Below, piece by piece: positions 47,612-55,862 of a DNA stretch of 64,000 nt. This stretch comes from a virus, in the IMG/VR virus record IMGVR_UViG_3300020477_001447, positions 1 to 64,000 of that record; one strand, 5' to 3'. The first letter of the stretch is position 1, and every line of letters starts with the position of its first letter. The notes under the pieces are model-generated. The model saw only the letters and a list, made by a program, of their open reading frames with translations. It was not told where the DNA came from and ran no database searches. Position numbers and translations under genes: made by a program.

Positions 47612-48174
47612 TGAGAATAGTCGCTTTTATTCCAGCTAAAGGCAACTCGCGTAGGCTAAAGGGTAAAAACATATACCCTTTGAAGGAAAAACCTCTTATA
47701 TGTTGGACTTTGGACGCAATAAAACAGTCAAAGTATCTAAATGAGACTTATATTTCAACAAATAGTGAGGAAATTGCTAATATTTCTTTACTTTATGGGT
47801 TTAATGTTATTCATCGACCGGATAGCCTAGCCTTAGAAAGTGTTGGAAAACAACAGGTTTTAGAACATGCATTGTCGGAAATAGAGAAGTCTGGAAAAGT
47901 AGACTATATTTGCATGTTACAGGCCAACTCTCCACAGATTGAAGCTTGTAAAATAGACGAAGCTATTGAAAAAGTAGCACATTCAAACGGAGAAGTTTGG
48001 GAATGCTTGTCAATTAACAAGGAAACTTTGTTCACTGATGGCGCTATAAGAGTTTTTAATACAGATTGTGTATCCCGCCTAGGGTTGGGAATGTACATAA
48101 GTGCAGTTCTTACAGATTATATTGATGTACACACAATCGAAGATATTAACACCCTAGAAAAGATGGATTTCTAA
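47611..48174 (+). CDS. CMP-sugar cytidylyltransferase, copy 2 (NeuA-like)
   Basis: GTG 47611 overlaps the preceding TAG by one base; an in-frame ATG at 47593 is possible. 187 residues. IVAFIPAKGNSRRLKGKNI is the NeuA P-loop start, followed by YISTNSEEIANISLLYG, LALESVGKQQVLEHAL and YICMLQANSPQIEACKIDEA. It is shorter than copy 1 and less similar to NeuA in the middle. A second nucleotide-activated acid sugar could be made. Confidence 0.75.
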   Translation: MRIVAFIPAKGNSRRLKGKNIYPLKEKPLICWTLDAIKQSKYLNETYISTNSEEIANISLLYGFNVIHRPDSLALESVGKQQVLEHALSEIEKSGKVDYICMLQANSPQIEACKIDEAIEKVAHSNGEVWECLSINKETLFTDGAIRVFNTDCVSRLGLGMYISAVLTDYIDVHTIEDINTLEKMDF

Positions 48175-48177
48175 AGA

Positions 48178-48837
48178 ATGTATAAAGTAACAGTTGGCAT
48201 ATGTTGCTATCGACAAGATGATTGGGTGTATCGATGCCTTCGAAGTTTAGCATCCCAGACCTTGAGCAAAGACCATTTTGAGGTTGTTCTAGTCGATGAC
48301 AACGAAGTGCCGAGTCAAAAATTACAAGATGTTTGTACAGCAATGGGTGATGTACTTAATGTAAGGCTTATACAGAACAAGAAAAATATGGGCTTACCCA
48401 CATCATTAAATAATATTTTAAAGACTGCTCGTGGCAAGTATTTTGTTAGAGTTGATTCAGATGACTATGTTTCTAGACACTTTCTATACATGCTATCAAC
48501 CATGTTGGAAATGAACAGGAGCTATCAAGCGGTTTGCTGTGATTATATGAAAGTAGATCATGTTGGCCAGAAGCTAGGGTATTATGATTCTTTTTCAGAA
48601 CCAATTGCTTGTGGCGTTATGTTTAGTTATGAAGCTTTGTGTTCGTTAAATTTTTACAATGAAGAATACAAAATGCGCGAGGGCCATGAGCTATTGGAGA
48701 GGTTCCAAAAAAAATATTCTATGTATCACTTAAAAGCTCCGCTATATCGGTATAGAATACATGAAGAAAACAGAACAAACAACGTTGATAAAGTAGCTTA
48801 TTACGATTCAAAACTTAAGGGAGAACAAGATGGCTAG
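48178..48837 (+). CDS. GT2-type glycosyltransferase
   Basis: 219 residues. VTVGICCYRQDDWVYRCLRS, VVLVDDNEVPSQKL and RVDSDDYVSRHFLYML (DxD site) identify a GT2 enzyme. It ends with KYSMYHLKAPLYRYRIHEEN, a common end of this family. Overlap of eight bases with the epimerase gene. Confidence 0.85.
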   Translation: MYKVTVGICCYRQDDWVYRCLRSLASQTLSKDHFEVVLVDDNEVPSQKLQDVCTAMGDVLNVRLIQNKKNMGLPTSLNNILKTARGKYFVRVDSDDYVSRHFLYMLSTMLEMNRSYQAVCCDYMKVDHVGQKLGYYDSFSEPIACGVMFSYEALCSLNFYNEEYKMREGHELLERFQKKYSMYHLKAPLYRYRIHEENRTNNVDKVAYYDSKLKGEQDG

Positions 48838-49705
48838 ATGTTTAGTGACCGGACACCGCGGTTATATTGGTACAAAATTGGTACAAGAGTTAGAGCGCCA
48901 AGGACACGAAGTCTTAGGTATTGATCTACAGGATGGTAAAGATGTAATAGATGAGCTGCAAGAACACACGGATGGAAAGTTTCACCCACATTACACTAAT
49001 TTTAAACCAGAGTATTTGTTTCATTTAGCTTGTATCCCTAGGGTTGCATATAGTGTAGAGCAGCCAGTGGAGACGATGCAAAACAACGTGATGGCAACAA
49101 GTGTTGCTTTAAACTTCGCGCGCAAGAATGGAGTAAAGAGGTTTATTTATTCTAGTTCATCTTCTGTTCGGGGCAACGGGAACGGCCCAGTCAGCCCATA
49201 TGCATTACAGAAATACACATCAGAGCTAGAAGTGGGAATGTATAGTGCTCTTTATGGCACGATGGACACTGTGTCTCTTCGATATTTTAATGTTTATTCT
49301 CACGATCAGGAAGCATCTGGCCCATATGCAACTGCAGTTGCGGCATACATGAAAGCTGTCCGTGATGGTACCACTCCTCATATTACTGGAGACGGAGAGC
49401 AGCGGAGAGATATGTCTCATGTCTTAGATGTTGTTTCTGCGAACATATTTGCTATGAATTTCGATATGAATTTTTGTGGCCAATTTTTTGATGTAGGCAC
49501 CGGAGACAATATCTCCTTGAATCAAATAAAAAATATTGTACAAAAGCATCATCCTCATGTAAAATTTGATTATGTCGAAGAACGCGCTGGAGATGTTCGC
49601 TTAACGAAGGCTGATATGACACCACTAGAAGAGCTAGGGTGGACGCCCGACTGGAACATCTATGACGGTATTGAGGACTGTTTTGAGAGAACAAAAGTAG
49701 GATAA
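48830..49705 (+). CDS. NAD-dependent nucleotide-sugar epimerase/dehydratase (SDR)
   Basis: 291 residues. GHRGYIGTKLVQEL (Gly-rich NAD loop), DLQDGKDVID, LACIPRVAYSVEQP, IYSSSSSVRG and YALQK (the Tyr-x-x-x-Lys catalytic pair), as in GalE/RfbB-type enzymes. Together with the sugar dehydrogenase behind it, it could prepare UDP-glucuronate or UDP-N-acetylmannosaminuronate-like precursors. Confidence 0.88.
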   Translation: MARCLVTGHRGYIGTKLVQELERQGHEVLGIDLQDGKDVIDELQEHTDGKFHPHYTNFKPEYLFHLACIPRVAYSVEQPVETMQNNVMATSVALNFARKNGVKRFIYSSSSSVRGNGNGPVSPYALQKYTSELEVGMYSALYGTMDTVSLRYFNVYSHDQEASGPYATAVAAYMKAVRDGTTPHITGDGEQRRDMSHVLDVVSANIFAMNFDMNFCGQFFDVGTGDNISLNQIKNIVQKHHPHVKFDYVEERAGDVRLTKADMTPLEELGWTPDWNIYDGIEDCFERTKVG

Positions 49706-49706
49706 G

Positions 49707-50570
49707 ATGAAAGAAGAAATTGGTATAATAGGAAACGGATTTGTTGGCTCCGCAATTGCTGCCGGCTTTAGTTTGCATGCAGATGTGAAAGTTTACGATG
49801 TAGATCCAACGAGGTCAACGCACAATATGCGAGACACTATCAATGAATCCAATGTCATCTTTGTTTCTGTTCCAACGCCTATGACGACTGCCTTGGGTGG
49901 CGAGATTGATACATCAATCATGGATGGCGTTTTCGAACAAATCTCTTTGTTAAATAAGCGAAAAGACAATATTTTTGTTGTAAAATCTACAGTTATTCCG
50001 GGTACTGTTGAACGATATATTGATAAGTATCCCGAGTTGAATATTGTGTTCAGCCCAGAGTTTTTAACAGAACGCGCCGCCCGATTTGATTTTATTAACT
50101 CATCCAGGGTTATTTTAGGTGGAACAAAAGAACTAACTGAACGAGTTGAGATGGCAATGAGGACTCGGTTCCCATATGTTAGAATTATCCACACAGATGT
50201 TACAACCGCGCAGTTTATCAAATATATGGCGAACTGCTTTTTTGCTACAAAGGTATCCTTTATGAATGAAATGAGGCAAGGTGCTGACAAATTAAATGTT
50301 AATTGGCAAGATGCCATGCTTGGTTTTATTACAGATGGAAGAATTGGAAACTCCCACATAGATGTCCCAGGCCATGACGGGAGTCTTGGCTTCGGAGGGA
50401 AATGCTTTCCAAAAGACTTGAATGCATTTATTGAAATGTTTCACGAAAATGAAGTGGAGCCAACAGTTATGAAAGCTGTTTGGAACAAGAATTTAGAAGT
50501 TAGAGATGATTTGGACTGGACTAAGATTGAAGGTGCGGTCACTAAAAAAAAGAAAAGGAATTCAAAATGA
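49707..50570 (+). CDS. UDP-sugar 6-dehydrogenase (short form)
   Basis: 287 residues. IGIIGNGFVGSAIAAGFS (NAD loop), FVSVPTPM, VKSTVIPGTVE, FSPEFLTERAA, IKYMANCFFATKVSFMNEM and GLGFGGKCFPKD with the catalytic Cys match UDP-glucose and UDP-ManNAc dehydrogenases. The C-terminal UDP-binding domain (about 100-130 residues) is largely missing. The last gene of the glycan block; a Lys-rich tail ends it. Dimerisation or UDP binding may differ from the usual enzyme. Confidence 0.82.
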   Translation: MKEEIGIIGNGFVGSAIAAGFSLHADVKVYDVDPTRSTHNMRDTINESNVIFVSVPTPMTTALGGEIDTSIMDGVFEQISLLNKRKDNIFVVKSTVIPGTVERYIDKYPELNIVFSPEFLTERAARFDFINSSRVILGGTKELTERVEMAMRTRFPYVRIIHTDVTTAQFIKYMANCFFATKVSFMNEMRQGADKLNVNWQDAMLGFITDGRIGNSHIDVPGHDGSLGFGGKCFPKDLNAFIEMFHENEVEPTVMKAVWNKNLEVRDDLDWTKIEGAVTKKKKRNSK

Positions 50571-50791
50571 AATTAAGTAAGCAAGCGTTAGGCGCAATTA
50601 TGATGACTTTACAAAAGTCTTTAATGGAGCAGAGTGACATTGTTCCGATGTTGGAGAATTTTAACTTGGCCACCGATGAGAATGATTCAACCTTGTTGCA
50701 CGTTGTTAATCCTCCTGTTGTTAGTTTTGAGGGCGTTAAGATCGAAGAGACTTTCGATGCCGATGGCGACTCAGAAGACTCTGAGGAGTAA
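50567..50791 (+). CDS. Small acidic protein, unknown function
   Basis: 74 residues, ATGA overlap with the dehydrogenase. Starts MKLSKQALGAIMMTLQKSLMEQ, a short amphipathic helix, then a Val/Pro middle and an acidic end (DADGDSEDSEE). This resembles small phage proteins often found before the FmdB-like gene. It might also be a late-transcription cofactor of the gp33 type by position only. Confidence 0.45.
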   Translation: MKLSKQALGAIMMTLQKSLMEQSDIVPMLENFNLATDENDSTLLHVVNPPVVSFEGVKIEETFDADGDSEDSEE

Positions 50792-51037
50792 ATGCCGAGA
50801 TACACATATCAGTGTCGCTCCTGTGAGGGTGTATTGAATGTGTATCATTCTATCAAAGAAACTTTGCACGATTGTACTTTGTGTCATATAACTGGTTCTT
50901 TAGGTAGGATGTTGAGTACACCTTTGCTCACAAAAAAAATAGGGTCAACTAAAGTTGGCGAGGTGACAGAGAACTTTATCGAAGATGCGAAAAAGGAATT
51001 ATCTCTGCAAAAGAAAGCTTTAAAAAAGAAAAGATGA
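50792..51037 (+). CDS. FmdB-type zinc ribbon protein
   Basis: 81 residues. MPRYTYQCRSC (Cys8, Cys11) and DCTLC (Cys28, Cys31) with an H-x-x-K between form a zinc ribbon of the FmdB regulatory type. A basic tail follows. Such genes are common in T4-like marine phages near baseplate and late-transcription genes; role unknown, possibly transcription. Confidence 0.75.
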   Translation: MPRYTYQCRSCEGVLNVYHSIKETLHDCTLCHITGSLGRMLSTPLLTKKIGSTKVGEVTENFIEDAKKELSLQKKALKKKR

Positions 51038-51366
51038 CAATTGCTCTAATATTGCTGAGTATATCAGTGTTACTAAATGTTGTTCTTGTTTGGTACTTGC
51101 TCAAGGTGCTAGCTAAACTACTATACACATCTGACAATCTTGGTGATCTATACATAGTGGCGGCTTCTTATTCTAAATTTGTTGAGGAACTCTATGGCAT
51201 GGATATGTTTTATGGGGAACCGACAATACAAGAATTAGTTTTAAGATCTAAGGAGTTAGTTGCCGAAATACAAAACTTTGAATCTATTTATGAGCTTACA
51301 ACAGATCTTGAAGATGGAATGGAACTAGATGACGAAAATAGTGAAGAAAAGACGGAAGAGGACTAA
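51034..51366 (+). CDS. Membrane-anchored small protein
   Basis: 110 residues with an N-terminal hydrophobic helix (IALILLSISVLLNVVLVWYL), then a helical acidic cytoplasmic part. ATGA overlap with the zinc ribbon gene and 38-base overlap with gp55. Unknown function. Confidence 0.5.
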   Translation: MTIALILLSISVLLNVVLVWYLLKVLAKLLYTSDNLGDLYIVAASYSKFVEELYGMDMFYGEPTIQELVLRSKELVAEIQNFESIYELTTDLEDGMELDDENSEEKTEED

Positions 51367-52030
51367 GAATTTATATTTCACCAAAGAGCACGAACTGGCT
51401 ATAATTGAATATACAAACACGAATTCTCGGGAGAAAAGAACAGAGTTATATATAAATTGGATCCAGCCGGCGTTCGATCAAATGGTGGATAAAATCATAT
51501 ATACTTATCGTTTTAGTAATTTACCAAACATTGATTATCTTAAGCAAGATTGCAAAGTTTGGCTAACAACAATATTAGACAAGTACGATCCCTCTAAGGG
51601 TTCGAAAGCTTTCTCTTATTTTTCTGTTGTTACTAAAAACTGGTTTATTCACAAGGTCAAGAAGAATGCTAGCAGAAGCAGGAAAGAAGTTTTCTTAGAC
51701 GACCTGACAAACGATGCTATTATAGAGCAAATAACAGATGACTATTCTTACATTAAGGAAAGACAGTCTAGAGAATTCTGGCTTCATTTTTACCATGAGA
51801 TGAATTCTTGGACTAACGCAAACTTAAAACCCAATGAGAGAAAGGTCTTAGAAGCAATCAGAATTTTATTTGAAAGCTCTGAAGATATAGAGATTTTCAA
51901 TAAAAAAGCTATTTACTTATACTTAAGAGAACTTACCGGCCTAAACACAAAGCAGGTTGTAAACATCTTAAATAAGTTAAGAATTAAATATAGGAATTTT
52001 AGAAACAAATGGGACTCAGGGGAAGTTTAG
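51329..52030 (+). CDS. 55: Late transcription sigma factor, gp55-like
   Basis: 233 residues. Begins with a basic helix (TKIVKKRRKRTKNLYF), then YINWIQPAFDQMVDKIIYTY, NIDYLKQDCKVWLTTILDKYDPSKGSKAFSYFSVVTKNW, and LDDLTNDAIIEQ. The YDPSKGSKAFSYF-type segment is the region 2-like core of T4-like late sigma factors. T4 gp55 (185 residues) directs RNA polymerase to TATAAATA promoters with the sliding clamp; here an octamer stands before the fibre gene. The longer C-terminus carries helices that may bind co-activator. Confidence 0.85.
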   Translation: MTKIVKKRRKRTKNLYFTKEHELAIIEYTNTNSREKRTELYINWIQPAFDQMVDKIIYTYRFSNLPNIDYLKQDCKVWLTTILDKYDPSKGSKAFSYFSVVTKNWFIHKVKKNASRSRKEVFLDDLTNDAIIEQITDDYSYIKERQSREFWLHFYHEMNSWTNANLKPNERKVLEAIRILFESSEDIEIFNKKAIYLYLRELTGLNTKQVVNILNKLRIKYRNFRNKWDSGEV

Positions 52031-52314
52031 AAGATTATCTAGAAGAGGTTACAAGAAATGTTAGAGACGACAGAGCTTTAGCAAAAACTCTTTTAATTGA
52101 TGCAATGCATGAGATGAAAAACTCTGATGCTGCCAAGAAGGAGTATGGACCCCTTGCTGCTAAATATATTGAAAATCTTCAACGATCAAACGAACAGTTA
52201 GTAAAATTATCGACAATTGTGCAAAGAGTCAGCAACACTAATGCTGGTTTATCTGCAGAAGATAAGTCTGATATATATGACATGATTAAGGATAAGAAAG
52301 ATGAGCGCGATTGA
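52009..52314 (+). CDS. Possible small terminase subunit (gp16-like)
   Basis: 101 residues, overlapping gp55 by 22 bases and the next gene by 14. Helical; KTLLIDAMHEMKNSDAAKKEYGPLAAKYIENLQRSNEQLVKLSTIVQ recalls the central helical hairpin of T4 gp16 (DAAKIFLETA ... LMGQMTTTNREILKLHKDM). It is shorter than T4 gp16 (164). A gp33-like late-transcription cofactor is the other option by its place beside gp55. The identity is tentative. Confidence 0.35.
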   Translation: MGLRGSLEDYLEEVTRNVRDDRALAKTLLIDAMHEMKNSDAAKKEYGPLAAKYIENLQRSNEQLVKLSTIVQRVSNTNAGLSAEDKSDIYDMIKDKKDERD

Positions 52315-53536
52315 GGATTTCATCGCGCGATGGCCAAAAACACTAAATTATAATTCAGCATCTACACCTCTAGACACTAGAAGATCAAAGAGTTTAAAAG
52401 CATTAAGTGATGCGATAGAAGATCGGCATACTTTAAATACTAGAGAGGCCGTCGTAGAACACGAAGCACTGGTTTTAAAAGTAAAGCCATATTCTCCCCC
52501 TCCTGGCACAGCCCTAGATCCAGATATGGGCTTTTTTTCAACAACCCCTCCAAACGTTGAGCTAAAATGTGTACTTCTAACAGATCCAGAATCTCAGGTC
52601 AGATCGACCCTCCCAAAAAACATCCCAGCGCCCCCGGGCACTATGGACGATCTTATAATTGAAACATCTTTTCCTTCTTTTGTGGGAAGAGTTTTTCACG
52701 ATCACCCCGTTGAGGTGGGTGACATTGTTATAGTACATAAGACAGAAGCTACCGATGCCGAAGGGGTGTATATTAAAAAACTAGGCGTAAAGTGGCTTCC
52801 GACCGGAGGAGGGGCGTTTACAAGTCCAGAAGAAGTTCATAGAAATTTAACCTCTGGGCCTATAACTATGGGCAGCTATACTGGTGGGTTGAGCAGCTAT
52901 AGCGGCGGAAAAAATACAGCACTAATTTTTGGAGACAGCCAAATACAGGGCGCAATAGGCCGAAATTTTGAGAAGCTATTGCCGAAAAATGGCTGGACTT
53001 TAGTTGGTGGAAATCGACTAGGAAAGGTTGGCGCCAAACCTTCATTTTGGGTAAAAGACGGAAATCAGAGCGCAGATTTAAAACAAAGATTACAGGCCCA
53101 GCCCGGGCTTATCGTAATTAACTTGGGCGGGAATGGCATCGCAGGTACAAAAAGCTTGTTAGATTTAATTAATGAAACAACCCCGGCCTCCAAGGTTATA
53201 TGGCTAGGTCCACCCCCCGCGGTTAAACCAACTAGTGCCCCATCTGATGTACAGTTGGTATATGCCACCCCAGCACCCCCCGGAACTGCAACTAGTGCCT
53301 CAAGATACAAAAGATATTATGTTAATTATAGAGAATACAGGGAAGGGTTAGCAAATAGGCTATTTGATACGGTAGCCAGCCACCCCGGCGCAAATCCAGT
53401 TATTACGATTAACGCAACTGCAGCGTTTGATTCGCTGGGGATGACCTCTTCTCCAGATGGTGTACACGTTGTTGATCCATATGCTAGGCAATATGTGGAA
53501 AAATTGATTGAAATGCACAACATGAAGGTTGTTTAA
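52301..53536 (+). CDS. Baseplate-associated protein with SGNH esterase domain
   Basis: 411 residues. Residues 1-175 form a domain shared with the next gene: DTRRSKSLKAL, PPPGTALDPDMGFFS, FPSFVGRVF, VEVGDIVIVHKTE and KWLPTGGG, probably an OB-fold baseplate module. Residues about 205-405 are an SGNH hydrolase: GDSQ (Ser213), NLGGNG (Asn) and DGVH (Asp386, His389) give the catalytic set. The fold deacetylates or cuts ester groups on glycans. A tail-mounted esterase could trim the host surface before injection. Confidence 0.72.
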   Translation: MSAIEDFIARWPKTLNYNSASTPLDTRRSKSLKALSDAIEDRHTLNTREAVVEHEALVLKVKPYSPPPGTALDPDMGFFSTTPPNVELKCVLLTDPESQVRSTLPKNIPAPPGTMDDLIIETSFPSFVGRVFHDHPVEVGDIVIVHKTEATDAEGVYIKKLGVKWLPTGGGAFTSPEEVHRNLTSGPITMGSYTGGLSSYSGGKNTALIFGDSQIQGAIGRNFEKLLPKNGWTLVGGNRLGKVGAKPSFWVKDGNQSADLKQRLQAQPGLIVINLGGNGIAGTKSLLDLINETTPASKVIWLGPPPAVKPTSAPSDVQLVYATPAPPGTATSASRYKRYYVNYREYREGLANRLFDTVASHPGANPVITINATAAFDSLGMTSSPDGVHVVDPYARQYVEKLIEMHNMKVV

Positions 53537-53572
53537 AATTTAAAATGTTTCTAATTATTTACGAGGTATACA

Positions 53573-54874
53573 ATGGCTGAACAAACACCTATAGAACTTT
53601 TTATTGCAAAATATAGAAAAAATATGTCGACAGCTATCGATCAACCCGTTATCGATACTCGACGGCCTAGGACTCTTAAAAAAGCAAAGGACTTAATAGA
53701 ATCTCAATCCACACTAGACATAACGGCAGGAATTCACGAGCACGATGCTTGGGTGATGAGAGTGGATCCCTGGTCCCCGGACCCCGGAACAGCCCTAGAC
53801 CCAAATATGGGTTTCTTTTCAATGCCAGGTACAAACTATACAGTTTATTGCGTAATCCTCTGTTGTCCATTGACAATTGGCCTACCCTTGCCGGGTACTG
53901 ACCAACTGGGAGCACCAAGCAACACTTTAGGTGGTTTTCTGATAGAGCAATTTCCAAGCTTTGATGGCCGAGTGTTTGATGGATCAGAAGGGCTTCCAGA
54001 GGTGGGTGACATTGTTAAAGTAACATACAATGGTGTAAACAAAACAAGAGGTGTGTGTACCGGTCGCACTGGCCTTCGTTGGCTACCAATTGTGGGCGGA
54101 AGCTACACTCCAGCATTGTCTTCTTTTGGTTCTATGGCATTTCAGCCTGGAATGATGGGAAATGTAAGCTGTAATGAATCTGCCGGCACTGGAACAACTA
54201 ATGTACCTAGGTTTTCCTATAGTGAGTTGAAAACAATGAGAGCACCACTTCAACCTCTTTTAGAATATATCGCAGCCCATGAATCTAGAGGAAATTACAA
54301 TGCAGTAAACAGAGGCGTTGGGGGAGACACTCCCGGTGGAGCAAAAGCTGTTGTTGGCAAAAACCTAACAGAAATGACAATTCAAGAGGTCTTGGACTTT
54401 ATGAAAGGTGGCTCTAGAGCAGCCGAAACAGGACCCGGAGGGCAAGGTTCCGTTGGGTTCTTGGCTACAGGAAAGTATCAATTAATCCCTGTCACTCTTA
54501 ACGCTGCAATCAATAGCACTGGTATATCTAAAAGCACACTGTACAATGTAGAAACCCAAGAAACTCTAGGAGTTTATCTGCTATTAAAGAAGAGAAGAAA
54601 GCTTGGAAGCTATTTAATAGGTGCTAATAACGATTCCTGTGAGGCAGCCCAGGCAGCTGCTCTAGAGTGGGCATCTCTTCCTCTCCAGTATGGCAGATCA
54701 AATGGTTGCCAACGTGGGTACAGCGCATATTGCGTTGGGGGAGCAAACGCAACAGGAAGACTGAGTAGATCTCCAGAAGAGGTTATACAAAAATTACAAT
54801 CTGCTCGCAGTGCTGTGACAACTAACCCTGTAGCATTGCAACTTATAACAAGTAAAGGCTCTGTGGTGGTTTAA
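53573..54874 (+). CDS. Baseplate-associated protein with muramidase-like domain
   Basis: 433 residues. Residues 1-180 are paralogous to the gene before (DTRRPRTLKKA, DPGTALDPNMGFFS, FPSFDGRVF, VGDIVKV, RWLPIVGG). Residues about 225-410 carry EYIAAHESRGNYNAV (Glu237 candidate catalytic), GSVGFLATGKYQLIP and the rest of a lysozyme/transglycosylase-like fold ('ESRGNYNA' plus 'GKYQ'), similar in concept to T4 gp5 lysozyme. Probably a hub or tail-tip enzyme that opens peptidoglycan during injection. It has GAGG upstream of ATG 53573. Confidence 0.75.
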   Translation: MAEQTPIELFIAKYRKNMSTAIDQPVIDTRRPRTLKKAKDLIESQSTLDITAGIHEHDAWVMRVDPWSPDPGTALDPNMGFFSMPGTNYTVYCVILCCPLTIGLPLPGTDQLGAPSNTLGGFLIEQFPSFDGRVFDGSEGLPEVGDIVKVTYNGVNKTRGVCTGRTGLRWLPIVGGSYTPALSSFGSMAFQPGMMGNVSCNESAGTGTTNVPRFSYSELKTMRAPLQPLLEYIAAHESRGNYNAVNRGVGGDTPGGAKAVVGKNLTEMTIQEVLDFMKGGSRAAETGPGGQGSVGFLATGKYQLIPVTLNAAINSTGISKSTLYNVETQETLGVYLLLKKRRKLGSYLIGANNDSCEAAQAAALEWASLPLQYGRSNGCQRGYSAYCVGGANATGRLSRSPEEVIQKLQSARSAVTTNPVALQLITSKGSVVV

Positions 54875-54875
54875 A

Positions 54876-55856
54876 ATGGGCGAAGAAAACAAATATACAA
54901 TACCAAAATCTGTTCGCAAGGCCGTCGATCAAGCCGGCCTTCCTAAGCCTGAAAGAGATTTGCTGGAAAATCTAGATAATATGGTTTTAAAGCATATGCA
55001 TTCTGGAATAGGTGGTGGCAGGCAAACAGAAGCTATACCTGAATTTAATTCCTCTCCCTCTGAGCATATAATTTCTGCAAGGGATCTAGGTAGAAATGCC
55101 TCTATTGTTCTTGGATATGATAGGGAATCAACAAAAACAACAGGTTATGGTGGAAGAGGTCACACACATGCCGCCGCCATCGATATAGTTGTCGGTCGAA
55201 TGGGCCCGTATGCAGTAGAAGCAGATAACAATGGTAACAAGGTGAAAGCCAATATTGGATTTAAAGTCGATTCTGCGCGCATATATATAAGTCAAAAAAC
55301 TGATATTGATGAATATTTTGGAATCAACGAAGGTAAGGTCGGAAGTCCAAAAGGTAGATCTGCTATAGCTCTCAAAGCTGACAGTGTTCGTTTAGTCGCT
55401 CGAAAAGGAGTGAAAATAGTCACAGGGGTTGATACAAGAGAGTCAGCTGGTTTTAGGCAGCTAGCCACAGACGGCATTGATTTGATGGCTGGAAACCCAG
55501 AGGATGAAACCGCTTTGCAGCCTCTAGTTAAAGGCGATAACTTACGACAAGCTCTTTCGGATCTTTCAGAGCAGATCGCCAAACTAAGAGGAGTTCTTTA
55601 CGGATTTTTAAAATCACAAAGGGATTTTAATACAGACATACTTAACCACCAACACAATTCTCCATTTATGGGAATACCAACATCTCAGCCTTTTGTTTTA
55701 GCAGCTAAAGGTATCAGAACAATAATAGAACAGGTTGCAACGTCAGAAAAAGATATTAATGCACATGCTGCCACGCTTACAGCATGGGAACAAAATTATT
55801 TAAATCCACTAAAAACAGATACTTATATTAATAGCAACTACAATAGGACAAACTAA
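54876..55856 (+). CDS. Baseplate hub/puncturing-like protein
   Basis: 326 residues, two bases after the muramidase gene. N-terminal helix (KVRKAVDQAGLPKPERDLLENL), then MHSGIGGGRQTEAIP, a beta-rich middle (GHTHAAAIDIVVGRMGP, VDSARIYISQKTD, SVRLVARKGVKIVTG) and a helical end (LRQALSDLSEQIAKLRGVLYGFLK). Arrangement and location between the hydrolase genes and gp25 are those of a hub or spike protein in marine T4-like phages. No detailed homology claimed. Confidence 0.55.
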   Translation: MGEENKYTIPKSVRKAVDQAGLPKPERDLLENLDNMVLKHMHSGIGGGRQTEAIPEFNSSPSEHIISARDLGRNASIVLGYDRESTKTTGYGGRGHTHAAAIDIVVGRMGPYAVEADNNGNKVKANIGFKVDSARIYISQKTDIDEYFGINEGKVGSPKGRSAIALKADSVRLVARKGVKIVTGVDTRESAGFRQLATDGIDLMAGNPEDETALQPLVKGDNLRQALSDLSEQIAKLRGVLYGFLKSQRDFNTDILNHQHNSPFMGIPTSQPFVLAAKGIRTIIEQVATSEKDINAHAATLTAWEQNYLNPLKTDTYINSNYNRTN

Positions 55857-55862
55857 TTTAAA

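Noticed and set aside
49793-50359. 188-codon minus-strand frame within the dehydrogenase gene
   Set aside because: Opposite a gene with clear catalytic motifs; composition is what the reverse strand gives.
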